Part shown: positions 11,208-28,896 of the stretch, in pieces
How positions within the stretch are numbered: the first letter of the stretch is position 1
Layout of the letters: the number at the start of each line of letters is the position of its first letter
Assembly: GCF_000220395.1 (NCBI RefSeq)
Contig: NW_004086952.1
Coordinates: forward strand, 1 to 40,126
Source: Ichthyophthirius multifiliis
Lineage: Eukaryota > Ciliophora > Oligohymenophorea > Hymenostomatida
Direction of reading: 5' to 3'
DNA length: 40,126 nt
The notes under the pieces: model-generated
Told to the model about the DNA's origin: nothing
What the model saw: only the letters and a program-made list of their open reading frames with translations
The model's database searches: none
Made by a program: the position numbers and the translations under genes

Positions 11208-11764
11208 TCAAGATAGTGTCTAAAAATCTATATCTTATTCATTTTTTTAAATATATTTATTTTATTTTTTCAAATTTAAACTTTTTCTATTAAAATGTGT
11301 ACAAGATTAAATATTAAATTAATTCTTTTTATTTATTTATTTATTATCTTATTCCAAAAAATAGCTATTTAAACTATAATGTTTTTATAAAATATTGTGC
11401 CATTATTATTAAGAGTTCATATTTAAATTAAAATCTATACTTTTTCTTTAAGAATATTCATTTCTTTTTTTCTTTTTCTTATATTCTAAAATATTCCAAA
11501 TTTTCAACTTTTCTTTCCAACATAAATTAAATAGTTTATAATAAAAAAACGATATTTGAATAAAATTAAAAATAAAAACAAGAACAAGGAAAATTATTGT
11601 ATATTATATATTAACTTTTAATTTAATTTAATATAAAAAATATTTTTATTTTTATACTTAAATAAGGCAGGAAATTTTTATTTTATTCGACAGTTCCTGA
11701 ATTAAGAAGTTTTCTTTTTTTTAACAAAAAATTAAATATTAAAATAAATTAAAAAAATTTACAT
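11208..11764 (-). CDS. Small hypothetical protein, two exons
   Basis: The C-terminal part is protein-like: RNEYSQRKSIDFNLNMNSQ, then WHNILQKHYSLNSYFLEQ, ending NEQDIDFQTLS before TGA. It is polar and rich in Gln, Asn and Lys, with no recognised domain. A phase-compatible GT-AG intron (11513-11657, 145 nt) links it to an upstream exon (KKTSQFRNCRIKQKFPALFK) with ATG at 11764; an alternative start is ATG 11523 (MLERKVENLEYF). One base is in excess at a 7-base run (11465-11471). A plain sequence error, a decayed gene or a wrong start are all possible. The function is unknown. Confidence 0.45.
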
Positions 11765-12094
11765 TTTTTTAACTAAAAATATAAATATAATTACAAAACA
11801 AATAATGCTAATTAATAAAAGGAAACATTAAATTATTTAGGTAAAATTTTAACACAAATATTTAAATGAAATCAGCCTATTTTTTTATTTAATTTAATAA
11901 AATGAAAAAAAATACTCTATTTAATATTATATATCTTATTGATAGAAATAAAGACATATTTCACATTAAGCATTTTAATAATATGAATATTTTTATTAAA
12001 TCCAATTTTTCAAACAAATTTCATGTACAAATTATGATCCTCTACATTAACAAGGTTATATCAATTTTCCATTTTATTCTAAACATATTTTGCA

Positions 12095-12272
12095 TCATAA
12101 TTAATTTTTTGGATTTTAAGATTATTAAGATTTTTAGAATTTTTAGGATTTTTATGATTTTTAAGATTTTTAGGATTTTTAGGATTTTTAAGATTATTAA
12201 AATTTTTAAGACTTTTAAGATTTTTAAGAATTTTCAGAATCTTATGATTTAATAGATTATAATTATTATTAC

Positions 12273-12327
<55 letters not shown>

Positions 12328-12918
12328 TTTATGTTTATATGTATTATTATTTTTTTTATTTCTTTTATTAAAATATTATTTCATTTTTTTCAAGTATTAC
12401 GTTTTCAATATCATTAGCTTGTTCTTTATTATTAGTTGCACATATATTTTCATATTATTATGTTATATTAATATTACCTTCTGATTCTTCTTAGTTAAAT
12501 TAATTATTTATTTTAGTAGTTATGTAATAGTCATTTAATGTTATTTATTTATGTCTGTTTAATGGATATAAATATGAAATTTAGCCATCTATTGTATTTT
12601 TTAAATCATCATTTTTTCTATTATTTTTATTCAATGTCAAGTTTATTACATTTTCTTCAGATTCTAAATACAATTACTTTTTTTTATTAAGTTTTTTATT
12701 TTATAAATTTTTAATTTTAAAGTTTCCGATTGAAAAGCTATTATTAATTTCTTGTAAATAATTTTTTTTAAATTTTGAGGATAAATACTCTATATTTAAT
12801 TTTCACTTTGATTTTTTTCTTATTATTATATAATTTCGTCTTTTATATAATCTTAAATTTGATTTTTTTTTATAAAAAATATTTTTCTTGTAGATTGTTA
12901 TTATACAAAATTATTCAT
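12095..12918 (-). CDS. Poly-Q and Ser-Gln-Lys repeat protein, unknown
   Basis: Read on the minus strand with TAA=Gln, this gives MNNFVQQQSTRKIFFIKKNQ at the start, a polar middle (ESEENVINLTLNKNNRKNDD), a glutamine tract of about 25 residues (12255-12326) and then about ten near-perfect copies of S-Q-K (SQKSQKSQKFQQSQKSQKS) before TGA at 12095. The SQ dipeptides resemble ATM/ATR-type sites but could equally be simple repeat drift. The frame needs one added base at the T8 run 12762-12769. A long plus-strand frame over the same repeat encodes only K-I-F-R-I-F and is its shadow. No domain was recognised, and a role cannot be stated. Confidence 0.55.
12261..12326 (-). repeat. Coding (TAA)n repeat, poly-Q
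   Basis: A near-perfect ATT/TAA triplet array, in frame with the minus-strand gene and read as glutamine under the ciliate code. Confidence 0.85.
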
Positions 12919-13094
12919 TTTTATTTTTTGTAATTAAATTTAATTTATTTAATTTATTAAATTATTTTTGGTATATTAATCAATATTAAAAATATATATT
13001 TTATTTAATTTTATTAAAAAATAAATAAATATAATTATATTATATATTTATATTTATTAAACATTTTTTTATTAAATATATATTAATTAAATAT

Positions 13095-16000
13095 TCATTA
13101 GTTTTGAAATTTAGTTATTTATTACTTGAAATCATAAAAACTAGTATTTTCTTGAAAAAGAAATAATTATTATTAGTTTTTTCCCAAAATATTTTATAAA
13201 ATTTTATTAATAAAAATATTTTCATAATCACTCTATCTAATAAAAACTATTTAATATTTTTCAATAAAGGCAGGAATGTAAACTAACCCATTTTCCATTT
13301 AAAAATCTTTAAAATAAACAATTTCTAATTAATCTAAGTATTAGAATAAAACTTAATATTATTATTTATCAAATTAAATAGGACATAAGTCTTAGCAATT
13401 TTCAAAAAATCTCATTATCTTACTATCTTATATTTAAGAGTAATAAATGTAACAATAAGTTAATAGTTATTTATTAATAATATTTTTAAAATCCTCTTAA
13501 TTATTTAAATATTAATGCATATTAGAATCATTTTTATTTATAATATAGTAAGATAATGTATATAAGATTTCTTATCCATTAAATTATTATAAAGAAAAAC
13601 AATTTTAAATAAAATTAAAAACTTCGTTATTTGTGTATTAAAAGTAAATAATAAAATCCATTATTTAAATATAGTTATTTCTAAAAACTTCATAAGAATT
13701 ATTAAAATGTTCAAAATATTTTTAATAAAATTCATTTTATTAATAAAATTTTAACAATTATAGGCATTTTATATATTTTAAAATATCCAACTATATCATT
13801 TCTTATAAATAGGAATCTAAAAATTTAATAATTTATATATAAATTTGATTATTCTAATATTAACATTCAATTAATTTTTCTAAAGATCTAATTATATAAG
13901 GAATATTTTATAAAATTAAATGTTATTATAAATTTTCAGCTATAAAGTTAATAAAACCCAAAGCATTTTTATCAAGAGCAAAAAGAATATCAAATATAAA
14001 TTGTGTATTTTATAATTATTTAATTTTCTCATATAATAAAGTTTATTGTTGTTAAATATATTAAGTAGGATATTAAAAAATACAAAATAAAATCATTTCA
14101 TTATCATAAATTCCCTCATTCAATTAATTAAATAAATATTAATAGTTTTTTTCATATAAATTACTGTTTTCCTACATATATTTTTCATCATTCTAAGCCA
14201 ATTGTAATGTGCAATAAATATTCAAGTAAGAATTACTTTTTTAAAAATCTACAGTGTTAAGGTAATATTTGGCTATTTTTGGTGACAGTTTTTTATTTTT
14301 GGCTAGTTTTATTAAAAAAAGCTATATATTATTAGTATCATCTTTAGAAAGTTTTTGATTTATTCCTTTTTCGATATTTATTTCGAATATTTTTTTCATA
14401 AATTCATAAAAATAATCCAATTTTTTATATTCTTTTTCGATTCTTAAACAAATCGAATAAATAGTAAAAATTAAAAAAGTAGCTTATCTTTGTGAAAATT
14501 ATTTTAATAAAATATTAAGGACTTTCTTAAAATGTTTTTCGTTTTAAATAAATAACTATATAGTGGATTAATTCTAGTAAAAAAAATGTAATAAATAATT
14601 CTAAAAATCACATTTAAAAATGGACAAAGCATTTGTAAATAAAGAAATTTAGCTTTCATTCAAATAATTATTATGTTAATATTCAAAAAAAAATTAAATA
14701 AACTAATTTTTAAAAAATAAAAACAAATATATATATATATAGATATGATTATATATATATATATATATATATATTTATAAATTTATAAATCATTTAAATA
14801 CATTTTTTTCAAATTTTTCTTATATTATATTTTAATTATTTTTAAGAAATTAAAATGATTAAATTTATGTAGATTTAAATACACTTGAATGTATTAATAT
14901 TTTTGTCAACATAGGTTAGTTTATAAGCTCTTTTAATTAAGTAATGCTTTTATTGGAAAGTGTATTTAAATAACTATTTAAATTATAAAAAATTAAATTT
15001 AGTCTGAATTCGTTATATATTTAAATATTTTTTTGATTTAATAGTATTTCGGTAATATTCTAACATTACTCGATATTTTTATTTACTTATTAAAATTAAT
15101 CTTCGTATTTGCTTTTATATTTATATAATGAAATAGCTAATTTAATAGATTCTTTTATATTTATTTTCTAGATATTTTATTAAAAATAATATTCTATATA
15201 TTAATGCAATATTTCCTTTATTTTTTATTAAAAAATAAAAAAATATAAAAATACTTAATTATTGCTTTTAAGTTTAAAAGATAAATAGTAAATAATTTCA
15301 TGTATTAAATACTAATGTTAATTATCTGTATCCTTAATTTCCTCTAATAATTTTTCACCTAATTTCAAAATTATTTCTTATGAATTACTCTATTAAAATA
15401 ATTCTAAATACCTAAATTTAATAATCTTATCTGAATTATCTGAATAATTTAGTCTTTTTAATACTTCTTAATATATAATATTATATTAATTTTCATTAAA
15501 AAAATTCTTAATTAAAAAAACATCGGCCAAAAATAAAGAATCTAACTTATTAATAGTCTAAATAATCATATTTTTAATTTCTTATTACAAATTATAGCAA
15601 AAAAATAATCTTAATTTTAAAAGCAATTAATTAAATATAATACGCTTTTTAAATTTAAAGAATTTAAATTTCTTTAAATATTATCTGTTATATAAAAAAT
15701 AACTTTTGTATTCTATTTTTGTTAAGAAATATATATAATAAATTTAAATATATAATGATATATAAATATATATTTATATATATATATATATATTTATATA
15801 TTTAAATATATATATTTTTATTTTTATATATTACTTGATATCGAGGCATATTTAATTATAATTAAATTTTTGATATTTATTTTAATAATATGCATTATTC
15901 TTATATATTATATTCTTAAATAAATTTTAATAATTAATTGCTTACTCTTTCGTATAAATAGTATTCTTTTTATACTAATATTATTTAATTTTAAGTTGTA

Positions 16001-16712
16001 TTTAAAATTGTTTTAATTTCTTAAATGCTAAATTAGTTGCTTAATTTTATTAATAAATCAATAAGCTATTTGTCCTTTTTATGAAATTTAACCTAAAAAC
16101 AATACAAATTAACTAAATCACTTGGAGAAAGTTAATTATATTAAAGTTTTTAACATAAATTTCTTGCATGATCATATAAATGAAGCAAACCGATTTTTTT
16201 TCTTTAAAGCAATTCATGAACATTATTATATTTAAAACATCTATTTATATATAAATAAATAATTTAAAAACTTATATATTTATATATAAATTATAATTAT
16301 TATTTTTCTTTAATTTTTTTTTAAACTCTTAATCAAACAAAAAAGTTAAAAAAGTTTTGAAAAAAATTTAATTGCCATTTTTTTTAGATTAATTTTTTAA
16401 AAATATTAATACAGAAAATATATAATATGCTAAAATTTAATATATACATATATATATACCTTTTCTTGAATATTTATCTGTATTTTTTAATATTTAATTT
16501 ATTAATTAGATATATCTTTTATCTAATAAAAGAGCATTATGATTATGTATTTTTTAAATGTTTTAAGCTAAATCTTTTAGTGTTTGGATTTGGTTTTAAA
16601 TGTTGTTTTAATCTAATGCATATTTATCTAAAATTTAAACAATTTCTTGATTTATTTAACAAAAATAAAACATATTTTTTTATTTTATAAATGATTTAAA
16701 AAATGTCAACAT
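13095..16712 (-). CDS. Very large alpha-helical protein with mitochondrial-type N-terminus
   Basis: A protein of roughly 1,000 residues, helical from end to end. ATG at 16712 gives MLTFFKSFIKQKNMFYF, basic and hydrophobic like a mitochondrial presequence. Loosely repeated helical hairpins follow, for example LSPSDLVNLYCFQVKFHKK, KQLIDLLIKLSNQFS, SVLYLINCFQNQDYFFAI, and KVLNILLKQFSQRQATFLI. This pattern resembles the heptatricopeptide-type repeats of FASTK/RAP organellar RNA-binding proteins, but I cannot find a clear C-terminal RAP domain, so an organellar RNA role is inference. Introns at 14703-14882 and 15713-15834 fit; an N-terminal intron of about 180 nt is needed after KYSRK (about 16.45-16.3 kb) and its acceptor is uncertain. 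One base is missing at the T5 run 15571-15575. The C-terminus ends FYDFKQQITKFQNQ. Confidence 0.65.
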
Positions 16713-16915
16713 TTTTATTTAATTTTTTATTTTAAAAAGATATTAAATTTAACAAATATAAATATATATTTTAATAAAATAAAAAAAATTATTTTATATT
16801 AATAACAAATAAATTATAAATATAGTATATAAAAAAAGTATGTTTTATATATATTTACTTATATTATATTAAAAATTCTTTTTCCAAATTAAAATTTAAT
16901 TAATCTATTTTTCGT

Positions 16916-17170
16916 TCATTAATTATAAAACTTTTATATGCTTAAACAAGGCAGCTTTGTTTTAACTAGACTAAGCCTATTTGATAATTCTGGACTAGAC
17001 TATTAGGAGCTATTTATGCTATTTTTATTTAACATATCTGTTTCTAATTGATAGTGGGATATTAATTATTAATTTTAAAATTATTCTTAAAAACTTTACT
17101 CTTATATGTAAATAATTTATTTATCATTCATTTCAATATCCATATCATCATCTTGATTTTCTAAATCCAT
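16916..17170 (-). CDS. Small acidic-to-basic hypothetical protein, 84 aa
   Basis: A single-exon frame of exactly 85 codons: MDLENQDDDMDIEMNDKQ at the acidic start, a Gln-rich middle, and a Ser/Leu/Lys end (SSPELSNRLSLVKTKLPCLS) before TGA. SSPE and RLSLVK look like possible phosphosites. The base composition is visibly less AT-rich than the flanks, which supports a gene. No family is recognised. It lies 204 bases upstream of the long helical protein gene on the same strand, but nothing links them. Confidence 0.6.
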
Positions 17171-18158
17171 TTTTTTTAGATATAATTTATTATTTTATGA
17201 TTTTTTGTTTTATATAATATTTAAATGTATTATATATTTTTTTTTTATAATTATTATATAATAAATAAATAATAAATGTAGATAAATTTTTTTTTATGAA
17301 AATAAATTAATTTTTTAAAAAATAATAATATATTATATTAAAATAATATAAATCGATTTAAAAATTATAATATTATTTTAGAATAGAAAAAAATTGTATA
17401 AATTTATTTATAAAAAGTAAATATACATATACACGTACTGATATATATTTTTATTTTTAAGAATTATTTATTATTATTAATTATATGAAAATCACTTTAC
17501 TATGAAAAATATATATTTTAATAATATTCTTTTATTATTAATAAGATTATAGTTGTAAAAAATTTTTGGATAGTTAGTAATTTAAGTAAAAAAATTATTA
17601 ATTATGAGATCAAAAAGTTAAAAAAATATAGAAGAAAGAAATCAACAAAAAAAAAATTCTTCATTTTAATCTATATTAATTAAATAAAAAATATAATATG
17701 CCTAAAAAAAAATTATTAATTAATTCAATAAAAAATAAGGTATATAGCATTTTTTATATTATACAAAATAAATTATAGAAATAAATATTTATAAAATTTT
17801 TAATTTTTTTCTTCTCAGTTAAATGCAAAAAAAAAAAAAAAAAAAATTTAAAGTAAATAATAAAATAATTAAATTATTAATATTTTAATTTAAATAGTTA
17901 TTTATATTTAAAATAAATAATATAAGAAAAATATATGCAATATTATTAAATAATAAAATAAATATTTTATGAAATTTGAAAATATATATAATTTTAAAAT
18001 TAATTTATAAATTTTTTAAATATATCAACTAATTTAATGAAATGCATAATATTATCATTATTGTAGCAATATATTTTATAATATTAGTAATAAATATAAA
18101 TATTAATATTATTATCTTGAAAATTTATATAATTAAAAAGAATTATTAAATAAAATAT

Positions 18159-18194
<36 letters not shown>

Positions 18195-18503
18195 GTTTAA
18201 TTATATATATATAAAAATTTTATATAATTATATTTAATTTTTTTGTTATATATGGTAATCAATTATAGTTAATGATTTTAGATAAATATACTATATTATT
18301 GTAACATATTTTTAAAATAACTTAAACATTAAGCTTTGTCAGTTAATTGAGATAAACTAACCAATAAACTCAAATAACAATAAGTTTTTTTTTAAACTAA
18401 TTTTTTTAAAATATGATAAATTAATTATAAGTATTTATGTATACATTTATCTCAATATTTGATTTTTAATTAAAATATTTGATATTTCTTATATTTTTAT
18501 TAT

Positions 18504-18551
<48 letters not shown>

Positions 18552-18814
18552 TATACTTTTATATTAAAATATATATTTAATTAATAAAAAATATAAATAA
18601 AAATAATTAATAGAAAAATAAATATGATTTCATAAAAATATTAATAAAATTGTCATTGTATAGTTTACAATAAAATAATATAAAAAAAAAATTAAATTGT
18701 TATATATATAAATACATATATATATAAATAATTATATATACATATATATATAAATATATATATTTTTATTTTCATCATATTATTTTTTATATATCAGACT
18801 CTATTTAATTTAAA
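17171..18814. other. Long AT-rich intergenic with (TA)n tracts; one weak candidate exon
   Basis: 1.6 kb with no conserved gene. (TA)n tracts occur near 18155-18195 and at 18507-18545. On the plus strand, ATG at 17604 opens about 45 codons of protein-like composition (MRSKSQKNIEERNQQKKNSS) up to a possible splice donor near 17740. I could not find a convincing second exon, so it is left uncalled. Confidence 0.45.
18507..18545. repeat. (TA)n microsatellite, intergenic
   Basis: A perfect TA dinucleotide tract between genes; similar tracts occur in introns and spacers only. Confidence 0.9.
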
Positions 18815-24058
<5,244 letters not shown>

Positions 24059-24519
24059 TTTATTGTTTGGTCTTTACTTACTTTATTTAAAAAAAAATTA
24101 TTACATCATTTTTTCTAATTTACTTTTGTTTAATTATTAAAACAATAAATATTATTTGTTAAATAAAAATAAAAAATATAATTTTTTTAGATAAATATAA
24201 ATAATATTAATATTTTATTATTTCTAATTTAATTATATGTAAATATATTTTATTTTAATATAAAAAATTAGTTATATTAAACAATTTAAACCATAAAAAT
24301 AAAAATTACTATAATCAAAAACGAAAAAAATAAAACAAAATATAATAATAATAAAAAAAAATATTCATATATATATTATAAATAAATATTTATTTTAAAA
24401 TAAATATAATTATATATCTATTTTTTATCTATTATAAATTTTAGATATATATTTTATATTAATATCTATTCTATATATTTATTACTATCTATATAAATTT
24501 TTTAAAATATACATTATTT
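24059..24519. other. AT-rich spacer
   Basis: 461 bases of nearly pure A/T between the kinase start and the stop of the RING-like gene. Nothing recognised. Confidence 0.5.
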
Positions 24520-25249
24520 TCATTATAAAGCATTTATACATGTTTTTAAATCTAATTGACCCTTAAATAATTCACACCCTGGATATTCTAAGCCTTATAT
24601 ACTTTATTAATTAAGATTGTTTTTATCTAGAATATATTATAATATCATATTTTATAAGCACACACTATGAAAAGAATGATTACATTGCGTTAATTCAATT
24701 GAATCGTTAATTTCTCTATCATTATTAAAAAACTATTAACAATTTAATGTTCCTTAATCTTAAAAAAAAAAAAAAAACTTATATAAAAATTTAAATTACT
24801 ATTTATTTCAATATCTGATTTAAATCTAGCTAATAATTTTACAGCTTAAACTACATCATTTAAAATTTTAATATCAGAATTACCTATATGATTATTAAGA
24901 AATAAGTTTAACTTTTATAAATATATTTAAATTTAATTTTATTAAAATTATATGGGTTATAATTTTAATGGAATATTCTCTTAATTTTATTAAATTTAAT
25001 CATACTAATTTATTTAAGAATTTTAAATTTATCCTAAATTTTAAAAATGTGAATTTATCATTATTTCATTAATTTACTAATTTACTACGTTTGATTTTAT
25101 TAAAAATTATTAAAATTAGGATTTAGAAATAATTATTAATTAAACTAAAAAACATTAGAATAAAAGTTATTTTGTACTAAATTTTAATTAATTATTTTGT
25201 TTAAATTGCTTTATTTAAAATTAAAATTATATTCGTTTTGCTAAGACAT
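24520..25249 (-). CDS. Degenerate RING/IBR-like zinc-binding protein
   Basis: The N-terminal half is Asn/Gln-rich and disordered (MSQQNEYNFNFKQSNLNK). The C-terminal half holds a RING-type core: a single Cys in GTLNCQQFFNNDREIND, then IELTQCNHSFHSVCLQNMI, which is the C-x-H-x2-F-H-x2-C centre of RING and RBR ligases, and a final YPGCELFKGQLDLKTC. The second Cys of the first pair (C-x2-C) is Phe, and the last pair is incomplete, so zinc binding at one site is doubtful. A 41-nt intron (24759-24799) restores frame. A one-base discrepancy lies between about 24.95 and 25.07 kb. It could be a divergent E3 ligase; the E2-binding ability is not certain. Confidence 0.6.
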
Positions 25250-26713
25250 TTTTTTTGTTTTTACTATTTATTCTTTATATTATTTATAATTTATTTTAAA
25301 TAATAAAAAAAATAATTATAAAAAAATAAAAGAATAAATTATATTGAAATGAAAATATATATATATAGAAAAAGTAATATATTAATTAATATCTATATAT
25401 GTATATATTTATATTATTATTAATAACAATATGAATATATATAAATATTATTTTATATATATATATAAATATATATTTATATATATGTATTTATACTTAT
25501 TATATTATCATATATATTTTTATTAATATTTATATATATTTTTTTAATTAAAATGTCATAAATATAATATCAGTTTTTTTTATATAATAATGTTTAATAA
25601 ATTCAAATTAATATATTTTAATTTTTTATTAAATATTTAATTTTAGATATACATTTATTATTTTATATGATTTTTCAATGTCTTTATTATATTTATAAAA
25701 AAATATAATAAGCTTAATTATATCATTACATCATAATTATATTATATTATAATTTTTTTTTATTAATATATTTCATTTATAATTTTTTTTGTTTTAAATA
25801 ACATATTATAGATTATATATAAATCATAATCAAATTTTATTTTACATGCAATATTAAAAAATTTAATTATATTTATTTATTTTTAAAAAGGAAAAATTTT
25901 CTTAAAATAAATATTATAAGTTATAATTTTGATTATATTGTTTATGAAAAAGATTATATTTTAATTTTTTTTTTTATGTTAATATTATAATAAAGGACAA
26001 ATCATAATCCTTTTTATTTATTTATAACCTTAAAAAATACGAAGATAGTATTTAAATTGATTATATTTTTAATTTTATTTAAAAAAAAATAAAATATTAT
26101 TTTGAATATTTATTAAATGGTTAATAAAAATCAATTTTTTTTAAAATAAAATAAAAATAGAAACAATTAATTATTTTTATAATTTTTTGTTTTATCTATT
26201 ATATTTTAAATAATGAAAATATTTAAATTTTTTTTCTTTTTCTTTTAATAATAAAGAATTACACCTATATATTTTTTTAAAAATAGGAAACCAAAACAAA
26301 ATTATTTAATTAAGATATTAGAAAAATATATATTATTTTAAAAATAAAATGAAAAATATAAATATTTTAATTTAATTTTTTAGAAAAAAATAATAATATA
26401 AATAAATTTTTAATGTTATAATTTTTATTAAATATTATTTAAAGTATTTTAAATTTAATATAAAATATTTAAGATAATAAATATTATTAAAAAAATAAAA
26501 AATTTAAATCTTTTATCATTATATAAAAAAATATTATAATAATATTTTCTTTTTTTGCATTTATAAATGTAATCAAGTTATTTATTTTATTTGTCGATGT
26601 AGTGTTTAATATATATATATTTTTTTAAATTGAAAATTTTAAATAAATATTTTAATAATAAAATAAAATAAAAAAAAATTATAAATAATATTTTAATTAT
26701 TTATAGAGAATAA
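25250..26713. other. Long AT-rich divergent intergenic, no gene seen
   Basis: 1.46 kb between two divergently transcribed starts (the RING-like gene on minus, the cyclin on plus). TA-rich stretches run through 25360-25520. It contains both promoters; no specific element is recognisable. Confidence 0.5.
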
Positions 26714-27197
26714 ATGGGAAATTAACTATGTATTTGTAATCAAGAATAAACTCAAAATTAAAAAGCTAATAAACATTTAATAACATCTAAAACATCAATA
26801 TACTATGAAATGTCTGAATAAAAAATTGACATATAAAAAAATATAAAACATTACTTAAAAAAGAATCTAGAAATATATATAAATGTAAATAAATTAAATT
26901 TAAAAAAAAATATATAAAAATATAATTATTAAATATATTTACCTTTATTATTTATTAAACATTTATATTTATTATTATTTTAAATATATAAAATAAAAAA
27001 AACAGGATATATAAAACAATTGTTAATTTCTTTAAAATCACTATATAAATGATTAAATGAGAGCTAAAATGATAGATTGGATGATAGAAGTTACAAAAAC
27101 ATATAAATTTACTGAAAACACATTTGCTTTATCCATTAATATAATGGATAATTATTTTTAGAATTCTTAAAGGTAATATATGATATTATATTTTTTT

Positions 27198-27244
<47 letters not shown>

Positions 27245-28184
27245 GTATTTTTATAAAATATTTTTATTTCTATTAAAATATATAAGTAAAATATAATTAA
27301 ATTATTCAATCATATATATCCATTAAAATTAATTTATTTAAAATAAAATATATCATATTATATAAATTATTTATAATTTCTACTATATATTATATATACA
27401 TTAATATAATATTAAAAAATATAGGTAATTACAACCATCTGAATTGCATTTAATTGGCATTACATGCATGTTTATAGCCTCTAAATTCGAAGAAATAATT
27501 CCTTTCAATTTGAACATATTACAAGATAAAATTTCTCATAAAAGATTGTCTAAGTAATAACTAAAAAATATGGAATTTGAAATATTATATTGTCTTGATT
27601 TCAAAATTCCATCTACAAATCTTCATACATTAATATAATAAATTGCTTTTTATTTCAGTTTATTTATATTTAACCAAGAATATAATGATTTTCTAAAAAA
27701 TATTTTCATTTATATATATAAACAAACGATTTTTAATTATTAAATACTTAGTATATACAATAACAAATTAATTGCGGCAGGAATAATTTATGTCTCTTTA
27801 AAAATAATTGAATAATTTGATGTTTAAATTGAAAATAATATACTTTTGGATTAAATTGGATAAATATTACACTTAAATAAATAAGAAATAATTAATGTTT
27901 CTGTAGAAATATTGTCTTTTGCGAAAAGCTATGATAATATTTTTCCTAATTTAAATAATTTAAAAAAATATAATGGAATTGAATTTGATAAACAATGTTA
28001 ACTTGCCATATAATTTTCTTAAGATTCCTAAAAAATTTTTCCAAAATAATAAAATTAACAATATTAACAAAATATCTAATTATAATAAAACTTTTAATAA
28101 GAAAATAATAAAGAAAATTAAAATATTTATTAAATTTTAGAAAAAAACGAAAACAAAATTTAAAAAACTAAATGTAAAATCTGA
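26714..28184 (+). CDS. Cyclin with acylation-type N-terminus
   Basis: A 365-residue cyclin that should bind and activate a cyclin-dependent kinase. The first cyclin box starts MRAKMIDWMIEVTKTYKF and continues NTFALSINIMDNYF, then LHLIGITCMFIASKFEEI, the strongly conserved Lys and Glu contacts of the CDK interface. The second box includes LIAAGIIYVSLKIIEQF. A Gln/Asn-rich tail follows. Introns 26885-27005 (121 nt) and 27173-27424 (252 nt, with a TA tract) give an exact frame of 366 codons. The first residues are MGNQLCICNQEQ: Gly2 with Cys6 and Cys8 is a classic dual myristoylation/palmitoylation pattern, unusual for A/B-type cyclins but known in cyclin Y. No destruction box is obvious near the N-terminus. 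It converges with the PP2C gene. Confidence 0.92.
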
Positions 28185-28896
28185 TTAATTATTTTATTTT
28201 TTTTAAAAAAATAATTTTTAGATACAAATAAAAAAATAATAACAATTATATTAAAATTTAATAAAAAATTCTATAAAAAAGTCTTCTAAAGCATTCAATT
28301 ACATTAATCAACTATATATATTAATTCTTATAAATTTAATTTATATATAGAATAGTATTCTTATAACAATATATTTTATTTAAAAAATATTAATTTTAAT
28401 AATTATTTTTAAATGAAAAATAGTAACAATTTAATATATATAAACTCGTATATTTTCATTAATATTGTAAACAAATATAATTTTTGTAACTTAAAATGTA
28501 TTTTTTTTATATTATTAGTTTATGTATATATTTAAAAATATTAATTTTTTTATTTCTTTATTATAAAAGTAATATATTAATTAGATAATATTTAATAAAA
28601 TATTCTAAATAATTAAACCAAAAATAATTAAATAATAAATTAAATATTTAAATATCTATTAATATTTGTTTAATTATTTAATAAAACAAAAAAATAATAA
28701 TAAAAGTAAAAATTATTAATAAAAAATTAATATATTTTTAATTAATACATTTTCTAATATATATCCATTTAATAGATTTGTTATAAATTTAATTATTAAT
28801 TTTTCTCTTTACAAATTTAAAATATATAAAACTATTTAATTAAAAAATTTTTACATTATTTTATAAACAAATAACTAAAAAATAGAGTTAATTATT
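28185..28896. other. AT-rich convergent spacer
   Basis: 712 bases between two gene 3' ends. Poor in any reading frame, with only A/T runs and short TA tracts; it holds both termination regions. Confidence 0.5.

Noticed and set aside
11902-12252. Plus-strand frame rich in K-I-F-R-I-F repeats
   Set aside because: It is the exact antisense of the minus-strand SQK repeat, which has the more protein-like composition and is continuous with poly-Q and upstream sequence. The plus frame has no domain.
16300-16378. Alternative start MAIKFFSKLFQLFCLIKS for the helical protein
   Set aside because: It looks like a presequence, but its phase does not join to the next exon. The ATG at 16712 opens a longer, protein-like exon whose splice phase can fit.
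16427-16690. Plus-strand hydrophobic frame (I/Y/F-rich)
   Set aside because: The opposite strand carries the protein-like N-terminal exon of the long helical protein (QEIVQILDKYALDQNN). The hydrophobic frame is its shadow.
17604-17740. Plus-strand candidate exon MRSKSQKNIEERNQQKK
   Set aside because: Protein-like but short, and no second exon or family could be supported.
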